A DNA stretch of 64,000 bases from Tyto alba (Eukaryota > Chordata > Aves > Strigiformes > Tytonidae): the NCBI RefSeq assembly GCF_018691265.1, contig NW_024881303.1:14749777-14813776 (forward strand). Reading direction: 5' to 3'. The position numbers were made by a program, and so were the translations under genes. The notes under the pieces were generated by a model. The model saw only the letters and a list, made by a program, of their open reading frames with translations. It did not search any database and had not been told where the DNA came from. This document shows positions 35,331-47,490 of the stretch, in pieces. Each line of letters begins with the position of its first letter. The stretch's first letter is position 1.

Positions 35331-36010
35331 GAATCAAATCAAATAGAATAGTTCAGTTGGAAGAGACCTGAAATGATCATCTAGTCCAAATAGCTGGCCA
35401 CTTCAGGTCTGACCAAAAGATAAATCATGTTATTAAGGGCATTGTCCAAATGCCTCTAAAACACGGATGGTATTGGGGTGTCGATCACATCTCTAGGAAG
35501 CCTGTTCCAGTGCTTGAGCACTCCTTTGGTAAAGTAGTGCTTCCTAATGTCAAGTTGATAGCTCCCCTGATGCAGCTCTGAATGAGCTTTGTTGCAGTCC
35601 TCTGGACACATTCAAGTACCTTCACACCCTTCTTACATTGTGGGGCCCAGACCTGCACACGGTATTCACAGTGAGGCTGCCCCAATGCTGAGTACAGCCG
35701 GATAATCACCTCTCTTCACTGGCTGGTTATGCCATGTTTGGATGCAGCCCAGGATGCGGTTTGCCAGAGCACAGTGCTGGCTCTTGTTGAGCTGCTGCCC
35801 ACCAGCACCCCCACATCCCTTTCTTCAGGGTACTCTCCAGGCACTCCTCTCTCCAGTCTATACTTGTGTCTGGCATTATTTCATCCCAAATATAGTGTCC
35901 AGCACTTGTTTTTGTTAAACAACCTGAATGCTCTGGGTCATGGATACAGGCATGAAACTGAACAGGGCCCAGCAGAGTTCCCTGTGCTGCCCCACATGTG
36001 ACCAACTAGG
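35331..36010 (-). mobile_element. CR1 LINE 3' end
   Basis: Minus-strand sense ends in the canonical CR1 tail (GGACTAGATGATCATTTCAG, then TTCCAACTGAACTATTCTA and short ATTTGATTC repeats at 35325-35352). It extends to ~36010 through the conserved region around TGTGGGGCCCAGACCTGCACA. 5'-truncated, as usual for CR1. Confidence 0.85.
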
Positions 36011-36574
36011 TACACTTGGTAAGTTTATGCTGACTGCGTCTGGATACTTTCTTCTATTTTAGGTGCCCAGAAAAGTCACCCAAGAGGTCTCTAACTGGTG
36101 GCATATTTCTCACCAAAGTGAGTTTCTACAGCATGGAGTTCCCTGGGTTGCACTTTTGACCTCTTTCAAAGATGGGTACGACGTTGGTTTGTCCTCGCTC
36201 TGAGGAGACCTCTACCAATCCCATGACCTTTCAAAAAGTTGGCTGTGAAGAAATATTGACCTTCTGCTGTATACTTCATTATAACTATGATGCCTGTTAT
36301 ATGGCGTATATAATTTCTCAAATCTTTCATACATTTTCCCCTCTCCTGATACAATGACCATTTATAAAGTCATCTTTACAGATACTGACTGCCTAGACAA
36401 AGGCCCTTTCCATTATTCTTTAGTTTTCCTCTCCCCATTAATCTTTGTTCATTCAGACACCTCTCAGCTATGCTGCTGCTTTGAGCTTCAGGGAATAAAA
36501 GCTTGCCAGTCTTTCAGAAGTGTAATTGTCTCTTTTAGCCAACTCTTTCATTACGTTTATGTCTACCTTAATTT

Positions 36575-36589
36575 TACTCTATCTGTCTG

Positions 36590-36621
<32 letters not shown>

Positions 36622-36632
36622 GCTATCTATCT
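36575..36632. repeat. (CTAT)n microsatellite
   Basis: About 14 CTAT/CTGT units with few interruptions. Confidence 0.95.
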
Positions 36633-36857
36633 AAAATATTTCTCTTAAGATGATTCCTTGTCAAAAGGCAACCTCATTAGCGTATCTTGTACATTGCATA
36701 TGGCTGGGGATTGTGATTTATTGTTTATGAAACTTAATGATACTTTTCTTTGATTGCAAAGAGGAAAATTATATCTGTGCCTGTGTGCAGCCAGTTGTCT
36801 ATGGAAAGCAAGTGAGAGATGGTTCAATGGAGCTGTAACATTCAGCTTCCAGAGTTC

Positions 36858-37604
36858 AGTGCAGTCTGATGGAAGGCAAAGTGAGACAAGTCCCACGTGG
36901 CCAATGATAGAAATGGTGAGGCTGGGGAGGTGCGGAGAAAGGTTGTCCATACAGTGTCAGAACTCAAGAGACTGTTTTTCCTACCTGTCCAGACCTCCTG
37001 CTGAGACCCGCTGGATCAATATCAATTGCAGAATGCTTCCATCACCTCTTTTCTAAACAGAAAAGTACATAAAAATAACCTTTAAAATAAAAAATAATTT
37101 TATTAAGTTCTTACTGAAATCTTCCTCTTTAAGCGCACTATGAAATTATTCCAATTTACTGTACCAGTCTTGAAAGGTTAAAGAAAATGAAAGGAATATA
37201 AATAGCTCATTAGGGCTTTCCGTATTTTAATGTGCCCCAGGGTGTACTGGGCCATAAGTCCATGAACCTCAGATACTGAGAGGAGCCTGAGCAAAGTACT
37301 CAAGAAGTCAATGTCAGAACCAAAACCCAAAGTACCTTGAAGCATTGATTGGCCCCACTGAGGGCCATTAATGACAAAGCCTCCCCATGGCCTCCTTAGG
37401 GCGGATAGTTGGAGGCTCTGATTGCAGGTAGGCAAAGGCACTGTGCAGGTGGCTGTAATGCTGAGAAAATCCTGGATTTGTTTCCTGAAGCAAAAATGTC
37501 AAACCCTGATCCCCAGGCCCGGGAAGGCAGATCCTGACCATCACACATGGCTCAGAGCCCTTCCTGGGAGCATTGGGGTGTGAGGGTGAGCAATGTCAAG
37601 TATA
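36858..37604 (+). repeat. Left arm of large inverted repeat
   Basis: Matches the reverse complement of 63250-64000 along nearly its whole length, with ordinary substitutions (roughly 85-90% by eye). ERV-E begins 15 bp after its right end. The arm is cut on the other side only by the window end, so the repeat may be longer. Confidence 0.88.
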
Positions 37605-37618
37605 GAAAAAATGTATAA

Positions 37619-38027
37619 TATGGGGGTCTACAGCTGGCCTGAGGACTGCGAGATGGAGACAACTGACACTAACCTGGATAAGACAGCCGTGTAGCCGTGA
37701 AAAAGAAGAAGAGGCTGAGACTGCAGCTTGATAAGACAGCCGTGTACCCATGAGAAAGAAGAAGAGGCTGGGACTGCAGATGTAAACAACTTAACAGAAC
37801 ATGAGAACAGCAGAAACCCTGCAAGAAAAACAGCGGATGTGGCAAGAAGGATAAGGTCATCCAATCATGAACTGTTGGGCTTGGGTTGGACTAATAAACT
37901 AAGAACACATATGCTTAAGAAATATATATGCAAGGCTTGTAAGACAATAAACTTGGGCTTTTGGCTTCTGGCTTTTGGCTTTTGCTTTTGCTTGCAACTT
38001 GATGAATGTGTCGAGTCTGTCTCAACA
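37619..38027 (+). repeat. ERV-E 5' LTR with internal duplication
   Basis: 409 bp. Compared with the 3' LTR it has an extra ~54 bp: a tandem copy of the GATAAGACAGCCGTGTA block (two copies at ~37676-37729 and 37730-37783). It starts TATGGGGG where the 3' copy has TGTGGGGG. Confidence 0.85.
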
Positions 38028-38033
38028 GAGACA

Positions 38034-38051
38034 CCTGGTGACCCTGACTTG
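38034..38051 (+). promoter_or_regulatory. Primer-binding site, tRNA-Trp type (degenerate)
   Basis: TGGTGACCCTGACTTGTG lies 6 bases after the LTR and resembles the tRNA-Trp site used by alpharetroviruses with about four mismatches. Confidence 0.6.
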
Positions 38052-38190
38052 TGTGATTCTCATCAGACTTGCTGCTATGTGATGGTGGGTAGAGTTGTGG
38101 AGACAGAGCCCAGCATAGCAGAGAGCGGCGGTAAGAGCTGATAGATCCAGATCCAGAAAGAGACATTTGAAAATGTGAGCTGCTGGCAAC

Positions 38191-40135
38191 ATGGGAGCCT
38201 CGTTAACAAAAGAGGAAAATATGATAGACGCAATGTAGAAACTAATATTTAAAAAGAGGGGTGTAAAGATGGACAAGCTAATGTTACAAAAGGTGTTATT
38301 ATGGAGTAAAATACAAGGATACGAAGCAAATACGGTAACATCATTTAACATGAACTGGCAGGAGGTAGGCGATAAGTTGTTTGATAACGCCTCCCACAGG
38401 GTGAAGGAGGCTAGGGAACTCCTAACTACGTGGTTCCTGCTGTATGAGACTTTAAAGGACTTTAAGGAACAGAGGGACCAAGTGGAAAATAATGCTTTGG
38501 CCCCCGCCCTTACAGCAGCAGCACCCCTGGAGGAACAGGGGGCAGGGATAATGCCTGAATCCCAGTGTGAATCCTGGGAGGAGTGCACTACTGAACCTGT
38601 GGCAGAGCTTGTGGTCCCTTCAAAGGTAAAGCCTCTGCAGCCCTAGTGGAAAAATCTCTTGCCTGATGATTCAGATGAGGAAATGGACCATAATCGTCCC
38701 CTACTTGCATGAAGAGGATGGCATCAAAATCCTATTATACCTTCTGCCCCACTGCTTCATTCAGGGGTGAAAAAGTCACCAAAAACAACTAGTGCATTTT
38801 TATATCCGCCTTTGCCAGATGACTCAGACAATTGGGATGATCCTATGAGAGGAGAGGGGGACAGAGTGGATACCTCAAGCAAAGACAGTGAGTCAAACAA
38901 ACGGAGAGAACTGGTAACTGAACAAACCGGAGGGGGTGGTCCTCTTGTAAGCCTAGTCCCCAAGCCTGGGATTTGCCCCCTGAACGAATTATCGTAAGAC
39001 CATACAACCCTTTATTGTTCTGGCAGAAGGTAAAGGCACGAGCCATTGAGGAGGGACAATGAGATTTATCAGAAGTCATAGATACTCCCTTGATGGCACC
39101 AAGTTCAGATCCCTCAATGGCTATGTCATTTCCTGTAATTAGAGGCAACCCAGGGCAGGAGATAATGGATGAGCATAGGTCCTATACCTGGAAAGTCATT
39201 CAAGACCTCCAAAAAAGTGTTGCACAATACGATTCCTAATTCCCCAGCAACCATGAAGCTGATCAGATTGTTAACAATGGAGGAAATGACACTGTATGAT
39301 ATAGCACAGCTTGCGCAGAGTATGTTTCAGCCCATCCAGTGTGTTGTGTTCAGAAGTATCTGGACACAAAAAGCAGACTTACAGGTGATACAAAATTTGC
39401 CATTTCCCCAAGATCATCTGTGCTATGGCAATGGCTCAGACATTTTAACGGGTACAGGAAGGTTTAATCATTCACAACATCAAGCCCAATGGCACCCTCT
39501 TGTGTTAGAACAGGTTAAGGCTGTTGGTATTGAAGCCTTGATAAAGACAGCAGAAATGTCAGAGCCCAAAGCAAGATATACTACCATTCAACAGGGACCA
39601 TGAGATCCATTCCTGCAGTTCATGGAAAAACTGCAAGCAGCTGTTGAGTGACAGGTCTTTGACAGGCATTTGAGAATGATTCTAGTTACATGATTAGCTC
39701 GGGACAATGCCAATTCAGACTGCCAAAAGTGTAATTGAAGTGCTGCCAGGGGAACCGAATCTTGAGACAGTGATCACTGCCAGTGCCAAGGTAGGATCAG
39801 TGGAGTGTAAGATGGATGCTTTAAATACTGCCATGACAGCTATGAGATCTAAGGATCAGAAATGCTATGATTGCTTCCAGGCTGGCCATGTGAAAGCAGC
39901 TTGTCCAAATAAACAAAAAGGGGATGGACGTAGTAACAACAGTGGTGCTGCCGCTTCAGCTGTAGTCACTTGCCACAGGTGCGGCAAGAATGGTCATTTT
40001 GCTAAACAATGCCGATCTAAATTTCACCTGAGTGGGCAACCCCTGCAACAGGGAAACAGGAAAATGAGCTTGAAAGGGTGCGTGCAGGCACAAATACCTG
40101 CCAACACCGGGAACAGCCCATTTCTTGCACAATAG
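38191..40135 (+). pseudogene. ERV-E gag
   Basis: Starts MGASLTKEE at 38191, with Gly2 for myristoylation, then a stop after ~15 codons. Matrix continues open 38269-38646. Capsid 39169-39603 (with SDILTGTGRFNH) reaches the major homology region near 39595-39680, interrupted by TGA at 39601-39603. Nucleocapsid has two canonical C-X2-C-X4-H-X4-C boxes between 39863 and 40012. Gag ends at 40133-40135. Confidence 0.82.
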
Positions 40136-40141
40136 CGTCAT

Positions 40142-40863
40142 CTAGTGATCCAACAGCCACAAGCTTATGCGACCTCTTGTCAGGGGAAAAAACAGAGGAT
40201 CAGCAAGGATGGATGTATCCACTGCCGACACAGTAACTGTAAGTACATAAGGTGTACACAAAGTCCCTTTAAATGCTTGGGGGCCCATTGGACATGGACT
40301 GAGTGCATTATTAATTGGGCGCTCTAGCATCACATTGCAAGGAATTATGGTTCATGTGGGAGTCATAGATGCAGATTATGAAGGACAAATTTGTGCAATG
40401 GTTTCTACTGCAATACCCCCTGTAACAATAGAGAAAAATGCTCCAATTGCTCAACTGGTGCCTTTTAAGAGTTGTGTTCCCAGGACAGGACAAGTGATTT
40501 GCAGGTCTGGAGGCTTCGGATCTACTGGTAAACCTCAAGTCCTCTGATCATAGACTTTATCAGATGAAGTGCACTCTTGCCATGGACAGTGCCTCACCAA
40601 ATATGTTCCAGGTATCTGGGTTGTTGGATACAGGAGTGGATGTTACTATTATCGCTCAATGGGACTGGCCTAATTCCTGGCCTGTGGTATCCACCACCTC
40701 TGGGGTGATGGGGTTGGGAGGCACGGCAACCAGCTTTATGGCTGCTAAACCTGTACTCATTACTAATTCTGAAGGACAAAAGGCCACTGTCCGACCCTAT
40801 GTCACTGCTGCACCCCTAAACTTGTGGGGACGAGACTGCTGGAGGCAAAGGGGAGTTGTATAA
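40142..40863 (+). pseudogene. ERV-E dUTPase and protease
   Basis: The dUTPase part shows VGVIDADYEGQI and the final GFGSTG motif (40335-40547). Protease frame 40564-40863 keeps LLDTGVDVTII with an intact catalytic DTG and ends near GRDCW. Order dUTPase-protease is that of beta-type viruses. Separate frames, so the reading is broken between them. Confidence 0.82.
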
Positions 40864-40919
40864 CCACGGATTTTCCATAGGGGACACTGTCTTTCACGGT
40901 GTCAAAAGACCGACAATGG

Positions 40920-42384
40920 CATTACAATGGCTTATGGATAAACCGGTGTGGGTGGATCAGTGGCCCCTCAAAACCAAGAAACTTACATCCCTGTGAATGT
41001 TAGTAGAGGAACAGTTATTAGCAGGACATATTGAGGAATCATATAGCCCTTGGAACACCCCAGTTTTTGTTATACAAAAGAAATTGGGGAAATGGCAATT
41101 GCTGCATGACCTGCAAAAAATTAGAGGTGATGGCAGCAATGGGGGCTTTACAACTGGGTTTGCCTTCCCCTACAATGATTCCCATGCAATGGAACATGGT
41201 AGTAATGGCTCTGAAGGATTGGGTTTTTATGATCCCATTGGATAAAAAGGACAGGGAAAATTTTGCTTTCACAGTCCCGTCAATCAATCATGTCGAACCT
41301 ACAAAAAGATATCATTGGAAAGTGTTACATCAAGGAATGAAAAATTCACCTACTATATGTTAATGGTTTGTAGCCCAAGATTTGAGCCCTGTTTGACAAA
41401 AATACCTTGAATGTTATTGTTACCATTATATGGATGATATTCTTGACGCGGAACTGTCGGACACAAAATGCATGATCAATGTGATCAAGTTAATGCCACT
41501 TTATTAAAGGATACACAGCAATTTCTACACTAGCACAAAGCACACGCGTTATGTTTTGGTTGCTAATAGGTTAAAGCTGCTTGTTCACACGCCTTGCTCT
41601 GCCGTACCTACATTCTGTTTCTCCCTCTTGTTATCTTGTTTTACATTCCATTCTCCTTACCTCTCTGCAACATAGACAGTTTCTCAAAACCCCAATTTCA
41701 TTATCTCTTTCGACTTTGCATATGTCCTTCACAACAGCTGCAGTTGTGAGGCCCCTCGGTCTGAATCGTTCACAACATGCCTATTTTCTTCCAGCCACTC
41801 CACATATTCTGTTGGCTGCTGCAACACCTACACTCTTGGACCACATGGAGCATGAAGCTAGGCAAGCATTAGAGGATTACAGCCTAGTTATTGCTCCTGA
41901 AAAGATACAACATACTCAGCCTTGGCTTTACTTGGGAATGAAAGTACTTGATAGAACAGTACAACCCCAAGCAATTAAATTGGTGACTAATGTCAAAACA
42001 CTCAATGATGTTCAGAAGCTAGTTGGTGTCATAAATTGGATGAGAACTTTTTTAGTTCTGTCATCATCACAACTACAGCCTTTAGTAGACTTGCTAGAAG
42101 GAGTTGTAGATATTGCAGCATCCAGGATTTTTACTTCAGATGTCAAATGTGTAATTGAAATGGTAGAGAAAGCCATTCAAGAAAGACATGTTTGGCGCAT
42201 TGATTTATCTGTATCATTACAAACACTTGTGTTTATTGATGGTATGACGCCCTTTACCATGCTTGCCCAATGGAACCAGGAATGGGAAAATCATCTCCAT
42301 GTGTTGGAATGGATCTTTTTACCATTTCAGCCAAAGAAAACTGCCCCAGGGTTGTTTGAATTATTGGCCCAAATCATAATATAA
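40920..42384 (+). pseudogene. ERV-E reverse transcriptase, split by solo LTR
   Basis: Fingers/palm from ~40920 ([22 protein letters not shown]), frame change near 41110, then LHQGMKNSPT and YMDD at 41427-41438. The coding sequence is interrupted at 41443 by a solo LTR and resumes at 41805 (ILLAAATPTLLDHMEHEARQ) through thumb and connection to TAA at 42382-42384. Both catalytic Asp are kept, but the gene is broken. Confidence 0.82.
41444..41804 (-). mobile_element. Solo LTR ('LTR-F') in ERV-E RT
   Basis: 361 bp, plus strand TGACGCGG...CCACTCCACA, flanked by the direct repeat TATTCT at 41438-41443 and 41805-41810. Minus orientation is indicated by AATAAAG at ~41500-41506 on that strand. The element has no second copy in this window. 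Confidence 0.85.
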
Positions 42385-42501
42385 ATTTGGACGAGATGTA
42401 CAGAACTATTGGCATAAGATCCAGAACACATAGTTATACCTGTGCAAAATGAGTACTTTGAATGTTGCCTCGCAAATTTCTCAGAACTCTAAGCTGCATT
42501 A

Positions 42502-42831
42502 ATGAACTTTACAGGACAATTTAGTTATTACTTTCCTTCTCATCCGCTCTGTAAAATGGGAATTCACATACCAATTGGCCAAAACCAATTAAGTCAGCAG
42601 GAACCTGTTGATGGTCCTACAGTGTTTACTGATGGATCAGGAAAAACAGGTAAAGCTGCTGCTACCTGGTTTGATGGACAACAATGGCAACACCTGATTA
42701 AGCACCAACAAGTTTCTCCTCAAACTGTGGAACTGCAAACCATTACATTGGCATTTCAATGGTTCCCACAAGCTGTGAATGTGGTAACTGACTCTGCTTA
42801 CATCGCAGGGTTACTACAGAAATTAGACTAG
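42502..42831 (+). pseudogene. ERV-E RNase H
   Basis: Open frame with VFTDGSGKTGKAA, the Glu helix (VELQTITLAFQW) and VVTDSAYIAG, i.e. the first catalytic residues of a retroviral RNase H. The terminal His/Asp region follows after a stop (to ~42970). Confidence 0.8.
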
Positions 42832-42973
42832 GCGGTCCTTGGACATATTTCAAATCAATTACTATTTGGAGTTCTGAAACTCTTATGGCAGCTCATTCAA
42901 AAGCGAATTCAACCATATTATGTGTTCCATATAAAGAGTCATACTAACCTGCCTGGGTTCTTAGCAGAAGACG

Positions 42974-43843
42974 ATGCATAAGCCAATCGGTGTCTGCCGT
43001 TGTGTTAGGGCTGGTTCCAACACCAGACAACAGGCAATTTCTTCACATCAGTTTTTTCATCAAGGTTATCACGCCCTCGAACAGCAATTTCACCTTTCCA
43101 ATGCCGAAGCTCAATCTATTGTTGTCTCCTGCCCTGATTGTCAGGGGCAACATTTTCCAACAGTTTACAGCACCAATCCTAGGGGCTTACAGGCCCTCCA
43201 AATTTGGCAGACTGATGTAACACATGTGGCAGAATTTGGCAAATTAAAGCATGTACACATGTCTATTGACACTTTCTCCTCCGTTATTCTTGCTACTGCA
43301 CATACAGAAGAAACAGCCAAAGACGTTATATGGCATTGGCAGAAGACCTTTGCTATATGTGGCGTCCCACAAAAAATAAAACCTAATAACAGCCCAGCCT
43401 GTGTATCTGAAAAGGTGTGAACATTTTTATGCACATGGGATGTCATCCATGTCACGGCAATTCCTCATTCTCCCACCAGTCACGGGATTGTGGAATGTGC
43501 CCACGGAATGCTCAAACAACTTCTGCAAAAACAAAAAGGGGGAATGTCTGAGGAAACACCTGAAGACCAACTGAACAAGGCATTGTATGTATTAAATTTT
43601 TTGACTAGTCCAGATGAATTGCAGAATCCCCCAATGCTTTGCCACTTTGCATCTTTGACATCGACTACACTTGTTTCTGCAGGAATTAAAGTTAGGGTGA
43701 AGGACCTCCAAAGTGGCCAATGGTCAGGTCCATGTGAATTATTAACCTGGGGTAGAGGTTATGCTTGTGTTTCAACAGATAATGGGCCTCAGTGGATTCC
43801 TGCTCTCTGTGTTGGGCCTGTTGTGGACTGCTGCACACAATAA
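42974..43843 (+). pseudogene. ERV-E integrase
   Basis: HHCC zinc module (HQFFHQGYHALEQQF ... CPDC), first core Asp in WQTDVTHVAEFG. The second catalytic site, normally TDNGPAY, reads PNNSPAC (Asp lost, ~43384), followed by a stop at 43418-43420. The C-terminal part continues 43490-43843 and overlaps the env start. Confidence 0.8.
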
Positions 43844-44613
43844 TGAAGCATGGATGGTGCCACAACCCAAGAAAAATGTATGGGTAACTTTTGCCAATAT
43901 AACTGATCAGGATTCCATCTGTCTTGCTACCTCTTCCCCGAGTAATCCTTTTGTTACATGTTGCCTGGCATGCAATTCCATCCCATATCAAGGGAGGTCC
44001 ATGCAGTTTGGGACGGCTGACACTTTTGACCCCTAATATGTCTATGATTTTAGCTAGGAGACATAAGCAGCCTCGATACAAATGCTCAACACACCATTTT
44101 ACATCAGACTGTGATGACTATGTTACATTTTGGAGCCCAGGGGAAATAATTGTCGCTTGCTTTCTTGCTCCAGGAATTGCCTTAACAAAGATAAATAATT
44201 AGGTTGTTGGCTGAGCAAGCAAACAAACGCTACTTCTATAGCCTTGACTTGTTTGCTTTTAGATGTAGACTCTGTGTGACATGCGACTTTACAAAACCGT
44301 GCTGTAATAGATTTTTTGTTGTTAACCTAAGGACATGGATGTGAAGACTTTAAAGGAATGTATGAATTTGTCAGATCATTATGAATCAATACATAAAAGT
44401 ATACAGCTTTTGAAAGACGGGGTAAAGAAGCTGCAAATCAGTGATGGGTGGGACTGGTTGAATAGATTGTTTAAAGAATGGGGACTGTCAGGATGGTTGC
44501 TATCTTTGATAAAAACAGGATTAATGATTTTGCTTATTGTTGTAGTTGTGCTATTGATGATGCCATGTATTGTATCTCTGCTGCAAGGGCCCTGCAGCAG
44601 ATGGCACAGGTGA
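43761..44613 (+). pseudogene. ERV-E env, internally deleted
   Basis: Surface-Env start region overlaps the integrase end. It includes WMVPQPKKNVWVTFANIT, an N-terminal motif typical of avian class II/alpha-like Env, and stops at 44034-44036. Most of surface and ectodomain are missing. From 44335 the transmembrane subunit resumes: heptad-like helix, EWGLSGWLLSLIKTGL and a membrane anchor (LMILLIVVVVLLMM), ending at 44611-44613. Confidence 0.75.
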
Positions 44614-44644
44614 TTTTTGTAGTACAAATACAAAAAGGGGGAAT

Positions 44645-44999
44645 TGTGGGGGTCCACAGCTGACCTGAGGACCCTGAGATGGAGACAATTGACACTGACC
44701 TGGATAAGACAGCCGTGTACCCATGAGAAAGAAGAAAAGGCTGGGACTGCAGATGTAAACAACTTAACAGAACATGAGAACAGCAGAAACCCTGCAAGAA
44801 AAAGAGCAGATGTGGCAAGAAGGATAAGGTCATCCAATCATGAACTGTTGGGCTTGGGTTGGACTAATAAACTAAGAAAACCTATCCTTAAGAATTATAT
44901 GTAAGGTTTGTAAGACAATAAACTTAACCTTTTTGGTTTTCGGCTTTTGGCTTTTGGCTTTGCTTGCACCTTGATGAATGTGTCGCATCCGTCTCAACA
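44645..44999 (+). repeat. ERV-E 3' LTR
   Basis: 355 bp, TGTGGGGGTCC...TCTCAACA, preceded by the polypurine tract AAAAAGGGGGAAT. AATAAA near 44920. Lacks the 54-bp duplication of the 5' copy. Confidence 0.9.
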
Positions 45000-45598
45000 G
45001 CAACAATCTAGGATTCAAGCTATTTTATTAAGGTAACTGCAACAATCCTGCCCTGGCCCTCCTTGCTCCTTCACTTCTTGCCAGAGCACTGCCCGTGTGC
45101 TGTAGCTGCAGATCTACAGGTCAGAAGGAGCCTTCCTCTTGCACCACAAGCCAACAGCCTTCCCCTGTGCAAAATGCTCCATTCAGTGCTTCTCTGGGGT
45201 GTTCTCCAGCTGGGTCTCCTTCCCTGCTCCACAGGGATCAGAATCTCTCCCTTGCAGGGTCTCTGCAAAGACCCTGTCTCTCTCCTCTTTGTCATTCTCA
45301 GTGGTGCACAGACTGCTCCCCTCCTCACACACATCCTTCACCTCAATCACAGTTCCCAGACCAGGGCACACTGCCCATGGAGACGACACTGTCCTCCCAG
45401 TGCCAGGGAGAGGAATGTCTTGGAGCTGAGGCCTGAATGGCAGCATCCTCCCTCCAGAGGTCTGTCACGGCAAGACCTCTGATGTTCCCAGGACAGCTGA
45501 CAAAGCCGTGCTGAGGACCGTTCCCTGCGGTGCATGGACACCAGTGTTCTTCATGAACACACTGTCCTGAGCAGAGTTTCTTGGTCCCTTTTTTGCCC
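45000..45598. other. Unassigned sequence between ERV-E and ERV-D
   Basis: GC-moderate sequence with overlapping short open frames on both strands. No domain or repeat family recognised. Confidence 0.35.
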
Positions 45599-46145
45599 TG
45601 AAGCACAGAAACAAACTTTACAACTCACAAAGAGTTCTAAAGCAGGTATGTTTATTGCAGCGCTGGGTGCAAGGGGGATCGCTCCTCCTAGCTTGCACAC
45701 CAACAGCACATTTTGCCAAAAATTTATGCAGTGCAGGTATACATATTCATGGGATTACGCAACACAAACATACATATGCATAAGCGAGGTGGGGTTAGTT
45801 TGTGCAGACTCAGGTCTGTCTCTGGTGGTAGTTTGTTTCTTCAGCGGTCTTATCTTCCTCTTCCTCTGTTGTGCTTTAGATGAACTTTAGTCATTCGCAC
45901 ACGTTCTCTTCATACCTGGTGATCTCAGCAGCTTCTTGATGGGTTCTAACCAGTTTTATGGTCACACTGAAACTGCCATTCTTTTTATCTCCCCCTGTGT
46001 CTGACACAGTCCTTGACGACTACCAGTCCCTGATAAGCTTAAGCACCAGTCTCTAGAAAACATGTTTCAAAAGAACATTCAAGGCTTCAAAATAACATTA
46101 AACAGGATTGTTAAGAAATTGCAAAGCAGTTAGTTCCCTATATCA
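45599..46145 (-). repeat. ERV-D 3' LTR
   Basis: 547 bp. The minus strand starts TGATATAGGG right after the polypurine tract AAAAGAAAAGGGGGAAAT; AATAAACAT lies at ~45640-45650. A related fragment is at 62138-62660. Confidence 0.8.
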
Positions 46146-46290
46146 ATTTCCCCCTTTTCTTTTCCCTAAGCAAATTCTCTTGCTGTAAAAGTGGTTTTGT
46201 ATATTTCATTGCTAATTTTAAGGCCCATATGTCTTCAGTAGGCCTCTTTGGTTTATAAGTTACAGTTTAGCAGAGTCATATGAACCCATA

Positions 46291-47490
46291 TCATTGGTTT
46301 TGGATGCAAAGTTTCAATGGTCCCATAGGTGTTGATTCCCATTGTAGCTTAGAAGCTGCTTTCTTCACTCTGGTGTGATGTACCCACAAGATCTGTTCTT
46401 TAATCTTGATCACTGTATGGGATGTCAACAGCACCTGGAAGTGCCCCTCCCATTTTGGTTCCAGAGGTGAATCTATAAGGGACTTCACATACACATAATC
46501 ACCAGGCTTAATATCATGCACTGGTCCATCAAGGCCTCTGGCCCTGATTCCAAGACCTGTTTTTCTATTTCTTGAAGTTGGTTTTGCAGACTTATTACAT
46601 AATCAGATAACTTTTCATCCCCGATCTGAGTTGATATTCCTGCCTGCATCATGTAGGGCCTCCCATACAGTATTTCAATGGCGCTCAACCCTTCCTTAAT
46701 CCAGGCTTAGTTCTGATCCTCAAAACAGACAGGGGTAAGGCCCAAGGCAAAGATAATCCAGCCTCTTGTCCTTATTTTACAATCTGCAATTTAATGAGGT
46801 GGTTCATTTTCTCCACCTGACCACTTACTTGTTGCCAATATGGGGTATGGAATTGCCAATCTATCCCCAAAAGTTTGCTAACTTGTCTGCGAGCAGCGGA
46901 GGAACAATGCCAAGACAAACTCAATGTGAGTGATAAAGCATGGTTTTCTTTATTGGTCCAGGTTAGACATATTTATACAGACAACGATAATTATTATGCC
47001 TACTAGTCACTAGCTGATTGGCTTAAACTCTAAAGGTCGTATTCGCATGGTCCACCTACTTGTGGTTAGCTAGCAGCACAAGCTTCTCATAACACTAAGT
47101 TTCTCATTCCACTACTTCCAATTCCTCTTAACTTGTTTTCGATACACAACAATACACAAGGCCAAAGTGTCCTTGAAATTCTTCATGTATCGTCAGCTGC
47201 GAGCAACTGCAGGCAAACACTAGTGAGGCCCAGCATCAGCCCCTAGAAGAGGCTCTGATCGTACAACTGCTCGGTGGGACTCATGACCCTTGTCTCTGAG
47301 CCATTCTCCAACACTTGTTCAACAACCTTTGCAACGAAATGTGACCTTTGGTACAAGGATATGACCGATGAGACCTCAAACCTTGGTATTATTTCTTGTA
47401 ATATGGCCTTGGTCACTTCTCTGGATTTATTGGTTTGGCAAGGGGATGCTTCTGTCCAGTCTGAAAAGGTGTCTCTTAGGACCAACAAAT
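46291..47490 (-). pseudogene. ERV-D integrase, split by solo LTR
   Basis: Core up to 47488 reads VLRDTFSDWTEASPCQ and EIIPRF; the second catalytic site (family SDRG) reads LYQRS. The coding sequence breaks at 47314, resumes at 46887, and the C-terminal domain (GDYVYVKSL, EPKWEG, HHTRVKKA) ends near 46291. Confidence 0.8.
46888..47313 (-). mobile_element. Solo LTR, ERV-A type, in ERV-D integrase
   Basis: 426 bp, short form, with near-perfect target duplication CTTGTC (46882-46887) and CTTGTT (47314-47319). The integrase frame resumes on both sides, so insertion followed the degeneration or at least the fixation of ERV-D. Confidence 0.88.

Larger units (their letters stand above)
37619..44999 (+). 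mobile_element. ERV-E provirus, class II with dUTPase
   Basis: Plus-strand order: 5' LTR 37619-38027, degenerate tRNA-Trp primer site, gag 38191-40135, dUTPase/protease 40142-40863, RT from ~40920 (interrupted by a solo LTR at 41444-41804), RNase H ~42502-42831, integrase 42974-43843, env 43761-44613 with an internal deletion, polypurine tract, 3' LTR 44645-44999. Two zinc knuckles and a dUTPase ahead of protease are class II (beta-like) features. Many stops; not functional. No target duplication recognised. Confidence 0.88.

Noticed and set aside
41581..42384. 267-codon plus ORF that could look like a novel gene
   Set aside because: Its first part is the antisense of a solo LTR and the rest is the ERV-E RT connection; the fusion is accidental.
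45063..45606. Overlapping ORFs on both strands suggesting a cysteine-rich host exon
   Set aside because: No consistent frame, splice sites or domain pattern could be identified.
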